Source: Rotaria macrura
Lineage: Eukaryota > Rotifera > Eurotatoria > Philodinida > Philodinidae
DNA: 64,000 nucleotides
Reading direction: 5' to 3'
Assembly (NCBI GenBank): GCA_900239685.1
Contig: OENT01000071.1
Coordinates: forward strand, 1 to 64,000
Shown: positions 37,601-49,420 of the stretch, piece after piece
Layout: each line of letters begins with the position of its first letter
Numbering within the stretch: the stretch's first letter is position 1
Position numbers and translations under genes: made by a program
Notes under the pieces: model-generated
What the model saw: the letters and a program-made list of their open reading frames with translations, nothing else
What the model was told of the DNA's origin: nothing
Databases searched by the model: none

Positions 37601-38120
37601 TTTTCATTCTCATTAATCTGATTCAGAATCAATTGAATAACATCGTGAACATCCTGAGTATCTATTGAAACTGTTTTTGCTATCTGAATATGTAATAATG
37701 AGAATAAAAAATTTAATTTAATATATATATATATAATTTCATGTAATCAACCTGATTTGACGTTGGTATATTTGTAGTTGACACTGATTGAATAATTTCA
37801 TTTCTGATATGTTCTATAACATCAGATACAATGTCTTCATTTGTTTGTTCATTATTTTCTTCAACAATCATTTGTTCTACTTCATTATCAGGTAAAATAA
37901 TAAATGTTTGCTGTTGTGGAATATCTTGTTCTAATTTTATAGTATGTTCAATCGTATTAAATATTGGCTCTTGTTTTGCAATATGATCATTATGATACGA
38001 TGAATAATGTGCTGTTGCTGAACTATTACATAATGATACATTAGTTGACTTGGGATTTTTCGATACGGTACTTTTTCGTGCCGTATATCGGTACATATCT
38101 GGTAGAATACCAGCTGACAT
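34675..38120 (-). CDS. ATF7IP: ATF7IP (MCAF1)-like SETDB1 cofactor
   Basis: About eight exons encode roughly 570 residues. Approximate limits are 38120-37754, 37684-37590, 37534-37396, 36518-35797, 35730-35595, 35538-35490, 35133-34935 and 34876-34675. A central region has a helical, Gln/Leu-rich segment (YSLFEQALKQIRLEQQHERS). It leads to SHDVVDLTEEDEDE, a SUMO-interacting motif as in ATF7IP. A Ser/Thr-rich linker and a C-terminal fibronectin type III domain follow: VRLTWNLHLTPMESIQNYEI, DWKKIGTVKSMRLPMAV, HYAFAVRAVSVNNNIGPFCE. The order SIM then FN3 and the FN3 signature are diagnostic. The vertebrate protein stabilises SETDB1 for H3K9 methylation and silencing. It is much shorter than the human protein of about 1270 residues. 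The His/Gln-rich frame seen across 35.6-35.7 kb is a wrong frame; the spliced frame reads Ser/Thr. Confidence 0.88.
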
Positions 38121-38126
38121 GTTGGT

Positions 38127-38150
38127 CTAAAGAAAATAAAAATAAACAAC
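38127..38150 (-). promoter_or_regulatory. Acceptor-like site 6 nt before the ATF7IP start
   Basis: The minus strand reads a T-rich tract ending TTTTCTTTAG, then ACCAAC and the ATG. The stop codon of the upstream NSE4 gene lies only about 200 bp away. It is a candidate trans-splice acceptor. Confidence 0.5.
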
Positions 38151-38346
38151 ATTTTTTGGTTCATTTTTTGTTTCCCTATGATTACAAATGGTGATTGTCT
38201 TCTTTCTTTCTATGTTTTTTTTTTGTTGTTGAAAAGTTACTCATCTGACATAAACAATAATAAAAATATAAAGAACAAAACTAGACAAGAAAAGAAAAGG
38301 AAGATTAGAAAAAGAAAGAACAACATATTTGATATTGACTAGAGTC

Positions 38347-41300
38347 TTAATTTTTATCATCAATCATTGCTGTTTGAATATGAAATACTTTGACTAAAGT
38401 TTCCCATTGTTCGATATCTAATGATAGAATTAATTGAGTTAATGAATCAATGTTATGGGAGATTGTCGCTGATGATGAAAGATTCATATTCATATTACTA
38501 TGATCTTGTTTATCGAATTTCTTTAATGGACCTAAAACAAAAAAAAAAGAAAATTGAAGAATTGGAGATGTTTACAAAGTTACGATTTGCTTTGTGGGGT
38601 ATAATAAATTTTTAACGATAAAAAATTTCAATGATTCATTTTTCTATGACGACATAAAATTAATATGTAAGTAGTTCATTTACTTTTGTCTGTAATCGAA
38701 TTAATTAATCGACATTTTTTCCCCATAGCACACAGCAAACTTAAATTCAAAAGCTTTGACTCATCAACAGACTTGGTATTTAGAAATTCCTTAAACTTAT
38801 TCTTATCGAACATTATTTGAATTCTTTTCATACATACATAGTTTGTACTATTATTAGATAGAATTGCAAGTTAGACAGCGTCTCATCTTTCCTCTCATTA
38901 CATAAAGGAATGGCAAGAAAACGTTTTTTCATATTGCTCATGAATAACTTTCACAAAACAAAATGATCTATGTTTGAAGATTCATGATCAAGGGTCTCTA
39001 TACGATCTTTGAATACGTTTAATTACTTCAGTTTACATCATTTTTATCCTAAAACAAGTTCATCGTCTATATTTTCACATTAGTTGGACTCCTCTCTCCA
39101 CGCCTAGGCTCTAATTATACATTTTGTATAAGCGTACCTAATTGATATACTAGGTTCATATGCGACTATTAATATGAAAAGTGATCTGATAATAATGATG
39201 ATGTAACTAGAAAAATACTTTTGTTGGAGTTGTGTCTTTAAACGAGAGACAATTATTCTAAGAAGAAGTTCAACAGGTGACTGATGATGGTTTATTTAAT
39301 ATTCGGTCATTTTTTTCCTTCCTATGTTGAAAGAGACTGTCTTCTGTAGAATAATATGTGAACAAAAAGAATAGGTTTTTCTTTTTTTTTGTTTTTGCCT
39401 AAGAAGACTGATCATATTTTTTGTTCGTCGCTAGTATCTATAATTGACGTTTATCTTATCTTAATAATTGAATCTATAACTATATGTTATGTTCGACGTG
39501 GGAAAATGAAATCGAAAGACATACAAATCTCATCGCATGAAATATTTCAAATGATTAAAATAGCTTTAATATCGTATTTTTGTCTAAATACAATGACTTA
39601 CGTAGAACAGGTAAACCGTTACCATCCAAAAGTAATTCTGCTTTGCCTTCCTTCGAAAATGAAAATACTGATTTCGTCCATAGTATGACTTCATATTTTC
39701 AATTTACTTTGATTAGAAATGATACATGAAATATGTTTTCGACTGAACGAGAAAACAATGTGGGATGAATTGTGAACATAAAAAAACTGATTGGTTGATC
39801 TTGAATGAAAGACACAAATACCTTTCTTAAATGAAACAAAACAATGAACGAACCATGATTTTTTTCATAGGCCTCTTCTAAACAACGATTCATTCGAACG
39901 ATTTCTTTGGATGTCTGTTCTCCATTCGATGATAAGTCTCTAATCTAAAGAAATATTTTCATTTGCTAAAATTGTTATGTCTTTGTTACAATTTACCTCT
40001 TTTATTTGAGTATACTGAGATACATCAATAATTTCTTTCGTTCGACGAGATTGTCTTTTCATAAATGATTTTTCGAGACTTCTTTTGGCATACCAAAACG
40101 TTGGTAAGCGACCCGACCTATTTTAAAATAAAACGAAAACATTAAATGAACTATTCTTTTTTTTTTGTTTGAATACTCTCTCACATAAAGTTCATCATGC
40201 CACTTGTTTTATGACAATGGCAGAATTCATTGTAAAAGTTTGAAAACACATCATCACTGTCCGCCATATGATATTTAATAATTTTAGCCTAGTTAAAACA
40301 AAAAAGATTCTTTTCTTTTTCTAATTAAGACGATTCAGTGTATCTACGAACACATTTTCGTATCAATCTAAAAGCATCTTCAGTCGTAGGTTTTTTATCA
40401 ATAGCTTCTGTTTGAATACGAGCAAACGATGATATCGTTTTTAATGCAACTAAATATTAAATTTACGTGAATCTCACAAATCTAGAAAATACTAAATACA
40501 TACTTAAATCAAGCACACCTTCACGGGGTGTTCGAACTGTGTAGAAAGATAACATAAATATAAAATCAAAAGTCAAACAGTATGCTCGCCTTTACCATCC
40601 TCGAATAATTTATTACAAATATTTAATTCATGAAACAATGCTTTGCTTGTAGCTTCAATTAATTCAGGTTTATTACCTACAAATAATGTAAAACAATACT
40701 GTAATTTTTAATTGTTAGAATCACATGAAAATATTTTATAAAACTAAGAAATTTAGTCTCTTTTTTATTTTACTTTTGGGTAGAACAAATTCAGCGTTAA
40801 ATGTCTCGAAATGATTCGAAGTATAAAACATCGTAACTAACAATTATCTAATGAGTGGAAAATTTGATAGCGTCAAATTCAGTTCGTTACTTTTCATGCG
40901 CAGATCCTTTATTGCATTCGAAAAAGTAGTCGAAAAGGTGATTACTTCTGCCAAAGGTTTTTATTATTCACACGTCCAAAAGTAATATGATTAGTTTCTC
41001 TCTTTATTATGGATCTTGTGAAAGAACCGACATCTGATAATTAATGTGCAACAAGTAATTCTTGTAAATTCTCTAGAAATAGAAGAAAATTAAACTGGGA
41101 TTATCCTGATTAATTAACTTTTTCATTCATTCTAAAAATAAACAAACGCCTTGTATTCTACATAGTATAGATTGTTCCGAGAGTATGCGTTGTCTTCAGA
41201 ATATCTTGTGCACAATCATTTTCTACTCAATTTTTTATAGATCGTAAAACCATACCTTTAACAAGGATAAAAAGAAATGTTGTCATCTTTCTAGTGAAAT

Positions 41301-42530
41301 AAAGCTTATGAGAAACCAAAATTTTATTGAACTCTTAATTTTCATATGTGATCGGATTCGAAAGTTTGTTTTTAAATAAAACTTGTGGTTGAATTCGCTT
41401 TAGAACAAGGGACAACTGAAAACAAGGGTTATCCAAAACTATTGGATTCTCTCGACAAAACTAGTACATTCTAAAGCTAATGACATACAAGTTGACTTTC
41501 GGAGTTATGAAACCGATAGTCGCATAAAAACAAATATGACCATTCAAGCGATTATAATATATAGATGAACGAATTTGTCATGATTTGTTTTCACGATCGT
41601 TATCTATTGAGTGATCATCATTACGCGCAAGTTTTTGTCCCTTGAAAAATGATAATTCAGTACAGAGTTTAAAATTTCATTCATAACTAAGTGTTTCAGT
41701 GAGAGGGAATACATCCTTTCCAAAAGGATAACATTTTCAACAGAAAAGTTAATTTCGTTTAATGTCTCAAAATATTCACATTTTAATGGCAAGAGAAATA
41801 TCTCAATGAGTATATGTTTGTTGCATCGCAAGATTTAACACTTTTTCATGAATGCTAGAGTTTATTAGAAAAAGGCAAGAATTCATTGATCAATGGTTTC
41901 AAGATTTTTGTCTCCATAGGAAACGATCACAAATGTGAACAATTTTTGACTATGCATCATAATAGACCATATGATAAGAATTTCAAGTTTAAAAAGATTT
42001 GACAGTGTGATAATATTCTATCATTAGTAAAACCTCAAGAGGAATTTAAATCAGAAACGATCAACTATCGATATTACACATCGGAAAACATCCTGTCGTT
42101 AATAGAACTAATACATGTTTAATGCTTGTCTTGCAAAAATGTAATATTTGATTATTTATCTTTGAAAATCAAAATAAGTTGAACGTTGATACAAGCTTGT
42201 CTTATAGGTCAAAGAACAAGTTTTACTAAGTTACAAACAATAGCAAGGTAAATAATAGTCATTGAAGCGAAAGACAAAAACAAACATACCAAGAAACAAG
42301 CAAAAAACAAAACAACTCACTGTGTAAATTACTGATTAAACTTCGATAATTAATTCGTGTTTCAAGTCTTTCTTCCGTCTGATGCACAAAGAAAAGAAAA
42401 AGATCAATTTAGTCGTGCTATTTTTTCTTATAAAACGACAACAATAACAATAAATGATGCTTACATTCAGTTGGTTAACCAATTTATGTATACTCATTTC
42501 TTGGCTAGGAAGAGTAATAATATCAGCCAT
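38347..42530 (-). CDS. NSMCE4: NSE4-like subunit of the SMC5/6 complex
   Basis: It starts MADIITLPSQEMSIHKL at 42530 and ends HIQTAMIDDKN. Early exons give INYRSLISNLH and NKPELIEATSKALFHELNIC, matching the N-terminal Nse3/SMC5-binding part of the family. The middle gives KTISSFARIQTEAIDKKPTT and SGRLPTFWYAKRSLEKSF. The C-terminal domain is diagnostic: PISFFMFTIHPTLFSRSVEN, IFHVSFLIK, KAELLLDGNGLPVLR, then LDIEQWETLVKVFHIQ. NSE4 is the kleisin that bridges SMC5 and SMC6 heads in DNA repair and chromosome maintenance. Two long introns occur (about 42.32-40.68 kb and about 39.6-38.53 kb) and the rest are short. Some small exons between 40.6 and 38.5 kb were not fixed base by base. It is first in a tight minus-strand series with ATF7IP and GAPVD1. 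Confidence 0.85.
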
Positions 42531-42720
42531 ATAAATTTTAGATCTATTTTCTGAAATCGAGAAGAAACAAGATATAGATTTATGTTTCTTATTGTTTAGT
42601 CTACTAGACAGCATTTAATTTAGTCGATAAATATCAAGATAGATAGAAAATGAAAAAAAAACAACACAATGCAGATTTTCTCTTCAGTTTTGTTCGTTTC
42701 TCATAATACGATAATAAATT

Positions 42721-44246
42721 TTAAATTCTGACGCAAATGCATAGCGTCGGTGGACAATGTATAGCACACAATTGCATGCACCAATTTTCAATACCAAGTA
42801 ATGGTTTCAGTGCTTCATTTGTTGGATAACAACGAAGAGTCTTATTCGTTTTATGAAACTGTTCAATTAATTCTTTTGACGAATAGAATGGAAAGAGAAC
42901 ACCCGTCGATGTTTCTATCGTTGATGTTATTGCGGTTGTTAGTGTTGCATTTATTACTGTAGTTGTTATTGGTATCGTCGTTGTTGTTGATGGTACTGTT
43001 GGTACAGTTGTTGTTTCATTTGTGGTCGTCGTTGCTGGTGTTGTTGTTGGGGTTGTTGTTGGGATTGGGGTTGTTGTTGGGATTGGGGTTGTTGTTGTCA
43101 GAGGGGATTCAGTTGATCTTGTATAAATAATAAATGGTGTTGGTCGATAAATAATTACTGGATTCATAAATGGAATTAAAAAGACAGGACTTGTTGTAGT
43201 CGTTGTTGAATGTGGTGGTAGGAAGTCATTATTAATTGAAGTAATGCTGATATCAGCACAACTATAAAATAAATTTGAATCAATCCATAGATAGATCGAA
43301 TGGAAATATTTTACTTATAGAATTCTTCTTGTAGGCCACAACCGAGACATGCTTCACCTGTTCGAATATTTCTACCCCAATTATTACCAGCATGATAACG
43401 CCATTGTAGGACGCATCGCGCACAAGATAAATCACGAGGTAATTCAACACTAGACAAAAATATTTGAATCGTTTATCTTATGACTATTATTTTTTTTTCA
43501 TATGATTTACTGTAAAAAAATTGAACTCATTCCTTCACTGACAGAATATTGTTTACCAGATCCTTGTATATCAAGTATATGTTGATCTAAACATTCTTGT
43601 GTTACTTCTATATGTGAACTAGATGCTGGACATAGACGAAACTCCATAAAGCCTTTATGATTGGCTGATAACTATGAATAGAATAGAGAAAAAATGTTGA
43701 AAAACTCTAATCTATTGAGTAGGAAAACTTCGAATTATCATTAATACCAAAATTTTCACATCAATTAATCCACCTGATAAATAATGTCGAACAATGGTAT
43801 TCGTCGCATACTTTCCACCAGCTTCATGATACCGTTGTCCATTATATGAATCACCACAAACACCGCATTTACCACCTACATATGAATATTTCTATTGACA
43901 ATTTATGTTTCGGCTATATTTACCATTGGATTTCTGAACACCTATTCCACCACAATTCAATCCAACATCATCATAATTAGCAGGAACGTCAAAGCCTGGA
44001 AAATATGAAAGTTTCAAAAATTTATTCTCAATATTACTCTACCATAACGCCATGCAGCATTTCGAGCGGGTGGTTCTTCCATTCGGCCGTGTCCATGTAT
44101 TTGTCCAAGTGAAATCAAAATAGCGATTAACCAATTCCACAATTCTCTATTTATACAGAATAGAAGAGTGAGATCAATTAGTTTGTCGTTCTATACTCTT
44201 TTATATCGTTATGCAAACGAAGAACATTATCTTCTTACCTGTACAT
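42721..44246 (-). CDS. AA15-type lytic polysaccharide monooxygenase, secreted
   Basis: Exon 1 encodes only MYR (44246 down). The signal peptide ELWNWLIAILISLGQIHG ends just before HGRMEEPPARNAAWRYGF, the hallmark mature N-terminus in which His1 forms the copper histidine brace. Further landmarks are NCGGIGVQKSNGGKCGVCGD, RQCHY-equivalent VRHYLSGGLIDVKI, GFMEFRLCP, VLQWRYHAGNNWG and the closing pattern WCMQLCAIHCPPTLCIC. Animal AA15 enzymes oxidatively cleave chitin or cellulose. A Thr/Pro-rich linker of about 60 residues (repeats of TTTPIP) lies between the catalytic domain and the last Cys-rich piece, probably O-glycosylated. Six introns of about 55-70 bp interrupt it. It could serve digestion or remodelling of chitinous structures. 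Copper-brace His2 was not pinned with certainty. Confidence 0.88.
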
Positions 44247-47200
44247 GATTTTAGTTTATTTTAATTTTAATCAGTAGCAAAAAAAAGGATTTCAAAGGTT
44301 CAATCAGGACAATTTTTGTATACAGACGAACGAAAGAAATATTGTTACATACACTACATTATTTTTCTATAACTCAATAAATGAAACAGAATCTACTGTA
44401 ATAAATAATCGATTCAAAATCGGAACATATCTGATAGAAATTTTTATTTCAAAACCATATATATATATATAAACATGTGCATGTCTATGCAAGTCGTAGT
44501 AGGTCTTCTCTCGAATACTCGAAAGAAGGACAGTTAACACTTGATCTTAAGATGTCCATCCATTTATGTATGAAAACATGTAGACAAAAAAAATAGTGAA
44601 AGAAGATCCTAATGAATTAAACGCACGACAAACAAATGAGAGTACTATATAAATCCGAACAGTTGCGTTTTTTGTTGTCTTTGATTAACAAAAGACGAAA
44701 AGTGCAACACTGATCCCTTTTCGTCTTTCGTTCTCTTAATTATGCATTATACTGATCAATACACTGAAACAGTAAAGCATGATAAAATAAAATCATGCTT
44801 CCGTAAATGATTTGATTTTGTTTTATTTTTCATTTTGTGTTTTCCTACGAAAATACATTCAGATGAAGGTCTTACTTGTTTCATTGTATGAAGTTTGTAA
44901 TAATGCCCACAATATATAAACTATTCTTTGAACTTATCAACAACTCGTATAGATTGTACGATTTAGTTTTTACTTTTTCAGTTGATAATAATACTCAATA
45001 GATGTAAACGAACAAACAAATAATAATAACTTTTTAACACCAATGATGCAAATCTATAGATGGCAGTGAATGAAAATACAGCGATTCTCGGCGACATCAT
45101 TGTGTCAAAATATATTTTCGTTCGTTTCAACATGAAAATAATATTATTCAAGATTGCGAATGAAATTTATTTCATGGTTTCAAACACTTTCTTGTTGGCG
45201 TTGCGTTTTGACTTCGTCCAAATATATTGTACGAATATATTTTATTTCATTACTTAAGTGTTTTAAAAATGTATTCACACATTTTTATAGAGATTTAGGA
45301 CAATAGATACAAAGTTCATCGTAAGCATAACATTGATATGAGATCAAAAGTCTACGCGTTCAAACTAAGCTGATAGTTATTTATTTCATTAAAGATACAT
45401 CGCTTTTTAAAATAAAAAAAACGTGTATCTCAAGAAAATGAATCGATTTCATTCATCAGTGAAATTTTATTTTACACAATATTACTCTCATGAATATTAA
45501 TTCATGAAAGACTGATGGTACAACACCATACAAACCTGATGAACACGGTCTAAAATCATTATTGCCGAAAACAAAAAAAAAACATTCTTCATTCGACTTA
45601 CTTTAAATAGAAAACTTGACGAATTTGATAAAAATCATTCATGACAAAGATTCGTAATCATTTTTCATCAATCTATGCAGTCCGACAATAATCATTCTTT
45701 GGTTTTATGTCCGCTCTATTGTATTTGAGATTGTCAAAAAGGAAAAGATTACGGTAGAATTCATCAATCACAGATTACATACGGTTATCTGTAACGGAAA
45801 AGAATGTTCAGATTATGTCATCGTATCCATTGTTTCGTAACTATTCAACAATAAATCCGGCTTATTGATAAGCCTTCCCTATGAAAACCAAATTGTATGA
45901 AAAGTTAACAACCAATTAGAGCATTAGTACTAACGAATTATCTCAATAGTTGTAAATTACAAAAGAAACTTAATCCTGCATAAATAACCTAGCAAGTTTC
46001 GTCTAATTATCATATTCTACTGAATTTCATACGATGATATAAACCAGCAAGAAGTTATTATCAATTTGTATCTAATGCTGATCATTCTATTTAAAATTCT
46101 CTAGTACATATTTTTCATTATAAAAACGAAAACACTAAACACACTCTGAATGAAGGAAGATTGTTGTGCGTGCGTAAGCACATTCATTATGAGTAGGTTT
46201 TTTTTTCATTTGCCTTCATAAATATTCAATTGTGAATGTCTAGAGGTTGATTTTAAAATGCAAAACTATGATTAATTCTTGATTTTTTACTCGATCATGT
46301 TTGATTAATATCATAGGATGGCATTTAATGATTTGTGATTTGGTAAAGAGTGCAATAGAGTTTCTTCTACTTGTTAGTTTTATAAACTGCTAATTTTGAT
46401 TTTTATAACAAAACAAATGTATTGCTACTGATTTATTTCATATTCGTTTTTCATTTCATCAATATAACTGTTGCACGACTATACTATTCATAATAGCATT
46501 GAATTATCTTTCATACTTTCGTAGCAAATAATTTTCAGAATGTTGTTGTTTTTGTTCTAGAATTCTTCGTTTTTGGATTCAACAATAAAATAACACAGTC
46601 TTTGTGATTAATGAGAGCTAATGATTTTTTTTTGAACAATATCACGCGATATTTTTTCTAATACTGCCACACCAATAAAAATGAACAGTTTTCAATAAGC
46701 TGATATTCAATAGAGGAAATTTCATCGATTGAAATATGTGATATCAATTGGAAATTCAAAAGAAGTATATACTAGTAAAATTTAGGAAATGAAATATTTT
46801 ACTCGAAATAGTAAGAAAACGGGCAAGTTTATATGATTCTAATGATGCATGATTCGCTTCAATGAAGCATCAGAAGTCAACCAGACATCGAATTTTCATG
46901 TCACTCAAGACATACGGGTCATTCTGCCTCTCTACGGCCAAATATAATCTTTACGGAATTAAACCCGAAGAAGTGAAAGATTATCACCGTGTAACACGAA
47001 TAGAATTCATAGAAATAATCTGAAAGATATTGTCACATGAACAAACACTAAACATGTCATTCACTAGTTCCCAAATATCGATTGACTATGATTCAAACTT
47101 TCGCACCAATAACACGGTTAGTTTATTTTTCTATGTCAAGAAATTTTACTTAATTGTAATGAAGAACTTTTTATCGGGGTTCACCGATAAATGAAAATCA

Positions 47201-49420
47201 GCGATGAGTCTCGATCCTTTTGTCAAAATATCTGAATGTTAATTTTCATTATCTAGTAAAGAACCAGTGAATTTATATTCGCTATTCTATACTAGAAGTT
47301 TCAATGGACAGGATGGATGAAGGAAAACTAGTCTAAGAGCTGATCATCCTTGGCAATTTTTCCCAACAGCTATGTCAATTTGCCATGCTAATACCAGCAA
47401 TTTATTTACTATCATTCGGTTTTTCTTTTATTTGATAAATGAAGTTACAATCAGTTGCATGTAATGAATAAATTCAAACAATAACTTTAACATCAAAATA
47501 CATAACCCTAAAAACATGGCAGGTGATTGGTTTTTTGAATAACTTTTGACAAGCACACGACAGAAGGGTGTGGTTTTCACCTTTGGAAAGAGCAAAGTTC
47601 GGAGTATAAAAATAGATATGCTCGTTTCTCATGACATTGAACTTGAGAAAAATAGTCATTTTCCACGAACAGCTAGGGAGACGAGATTTCATTTGGAAAT
47701 AGAATATCTTAAAGAAAGACCATGCTTTTCAACTAAAATTTTTAGAATATACTTTGGGCCACTTGACATGTCTCAAGGCAAAATTTCACAATTCAGTGTA
47801 TTCCAGCATGGATTGAAAATTCGGCAGATTTAGTTCTGCTTCCTCCTAAGAGAAAATAAGAAAATTCTGAAAATTCCTGAGTTCATATAGCACACATTAA
47901 GTTACAATATGGATAGACTTGAATGATAAACATACGAATCTAGATGAACAATCTATCGACTGTCGGAAAATTCCCAGGGAATCCAGTAAAAATTATTCGT
48001 GTTTCTTCATGCTCTGATGAATTTATAGTCCTGATTGTCATCTTTGTAACGGTGAGAATCGCATCCTTTTAATCTTATTCTTGTGCATAGTTATTAAAAG
48101 AAATACGCATGCAAACTCATGTTTAAAATGGATAATAGTTTAATTTTATAACAATAATATGAATATCTTGGCAACTATTTAATTCACACTTGAACATCAT
48201 ATATCAGGAGTAAAAAAGAAGTTCACGAAAATTTAAGAAGCGAATTGTAATACAAAAAGAACCAATACATATTACTTTTTCAAATTTTCGATTGATCGTA
48301 TTACTACTATATTATCAATTTGCTCTAGACGTAGAGATATCCGGTGCAATCGAAGATGAACGTGAATAGCTAAGCAAAGACATTTTGTTGAGCATAAAAA
48401 CGGCTTCACAAGACGGTGAAAATACTTTTTTATGCTTCGTTTCTCCTACATTCATTGCATCTTTGCATAAAGTTTTTAGCCGATCAAACAATTCCATGAA
48501 TTTATCAAGAAAGAATTGGTAGGCAACTTATGAAATCGGTTGATATATTCTTTTTCATTCAATTCGTTTTCGTCCATGGTATCTTCGAATCGAACCAGGT
48601 CGATCCAAGTCCGGCACATTAAGACCTGTATTCTATACTTTGCAAATTATTGTGAGGCAACGACAAAACATGAAATGTGTTCATCGTTCATATCGAACAA
48701 CAATGTGAATACGTATTGCATAAATCAAATAGTCATTAGAATATGTTTTTTTCTTGTTTTTTTTATTCATGTGTGTATATATATATATATATATGTGTGT
48801 GCGTATATCGAAAAAAAAAGATAAGAAAAAAAGAAGAGATCTTGATTGATTAATTAATGAGAATGTGCGAGTGTGTAGAACAATAAAATGAAATAATTCA
48901 TGCATTCTGCCTAGAACAATTATTCTCACACAAGACGAACAAAAAAGCATGGATTTGTTTTTTTTTCTTTTTTTTTTGTCTAGTAAACAATCAACAGACA
49001 CGCGTTAAGAGAAAGAAATGTTGTATAGATCAAGATACAAAAAAAAATGAAATGAAAGAAAGCGAGCCTAGCTCTAAAAAGAACATCGAAATTGTTGCAT
49101 CCATATTAGTTAAAACAAGACAATATTTTATGTAAATCTATGGTGAAGGAGAGAAGTAAAGCGCTATGATAAGATCAAGCAAGAAGAACAAAAATGAAGC
49201 AATAGATCAATAATTATATCAAAAGTTTTACAAAGAAACTTCGATTGAAATTGTTAAATTCTTTTTTTAATTGTTTTGTTTTATTTATTATTCTCACAGA
49301 CGATGATTATATAATAATGACTATTGAAGATTAAATAATAAGAAGCAAAGAGAAAAAAAAGAATGAGAAAAAAATTGAAATGTATCTGTTTTCTTTTGTC
49401 TCTTATTAATCATTTGGTTT
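44247..49420. other. Gene-poor interval of 5.2 kb
   Basis: No supported gene. A 60-codon minus-strand frame at 48315-48497 (starting MELFDRLKTLCKDAMNVGET) and overlapping frames at 47.47-47.83 kb on both strands are more complex than background but match nothing I know. The patch at about 46.8-47.9 kb is less AT-rich than its surroundings and may be a decayed repeat or gene relic. Microsatellites lie at about 44459-44472 and 48776-48804. Confidence 0.5.
48774..48804. repeat. (TG)n/(TA)n compound microsatellite
   Basis: GTGTGTATATATATATATATATGTGTGTGC-type tract, a simple alternating purine-pyrimidine repeat in non-coding DNA. Confidence 0.85.

Noticed and set aside
48540..49001. Plus and minus frames of 94-106 codons around a TA/TG microsatellite
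   Set aside because: The products are largely translated microsatellite (IYIYIY) and homopolymer runs.
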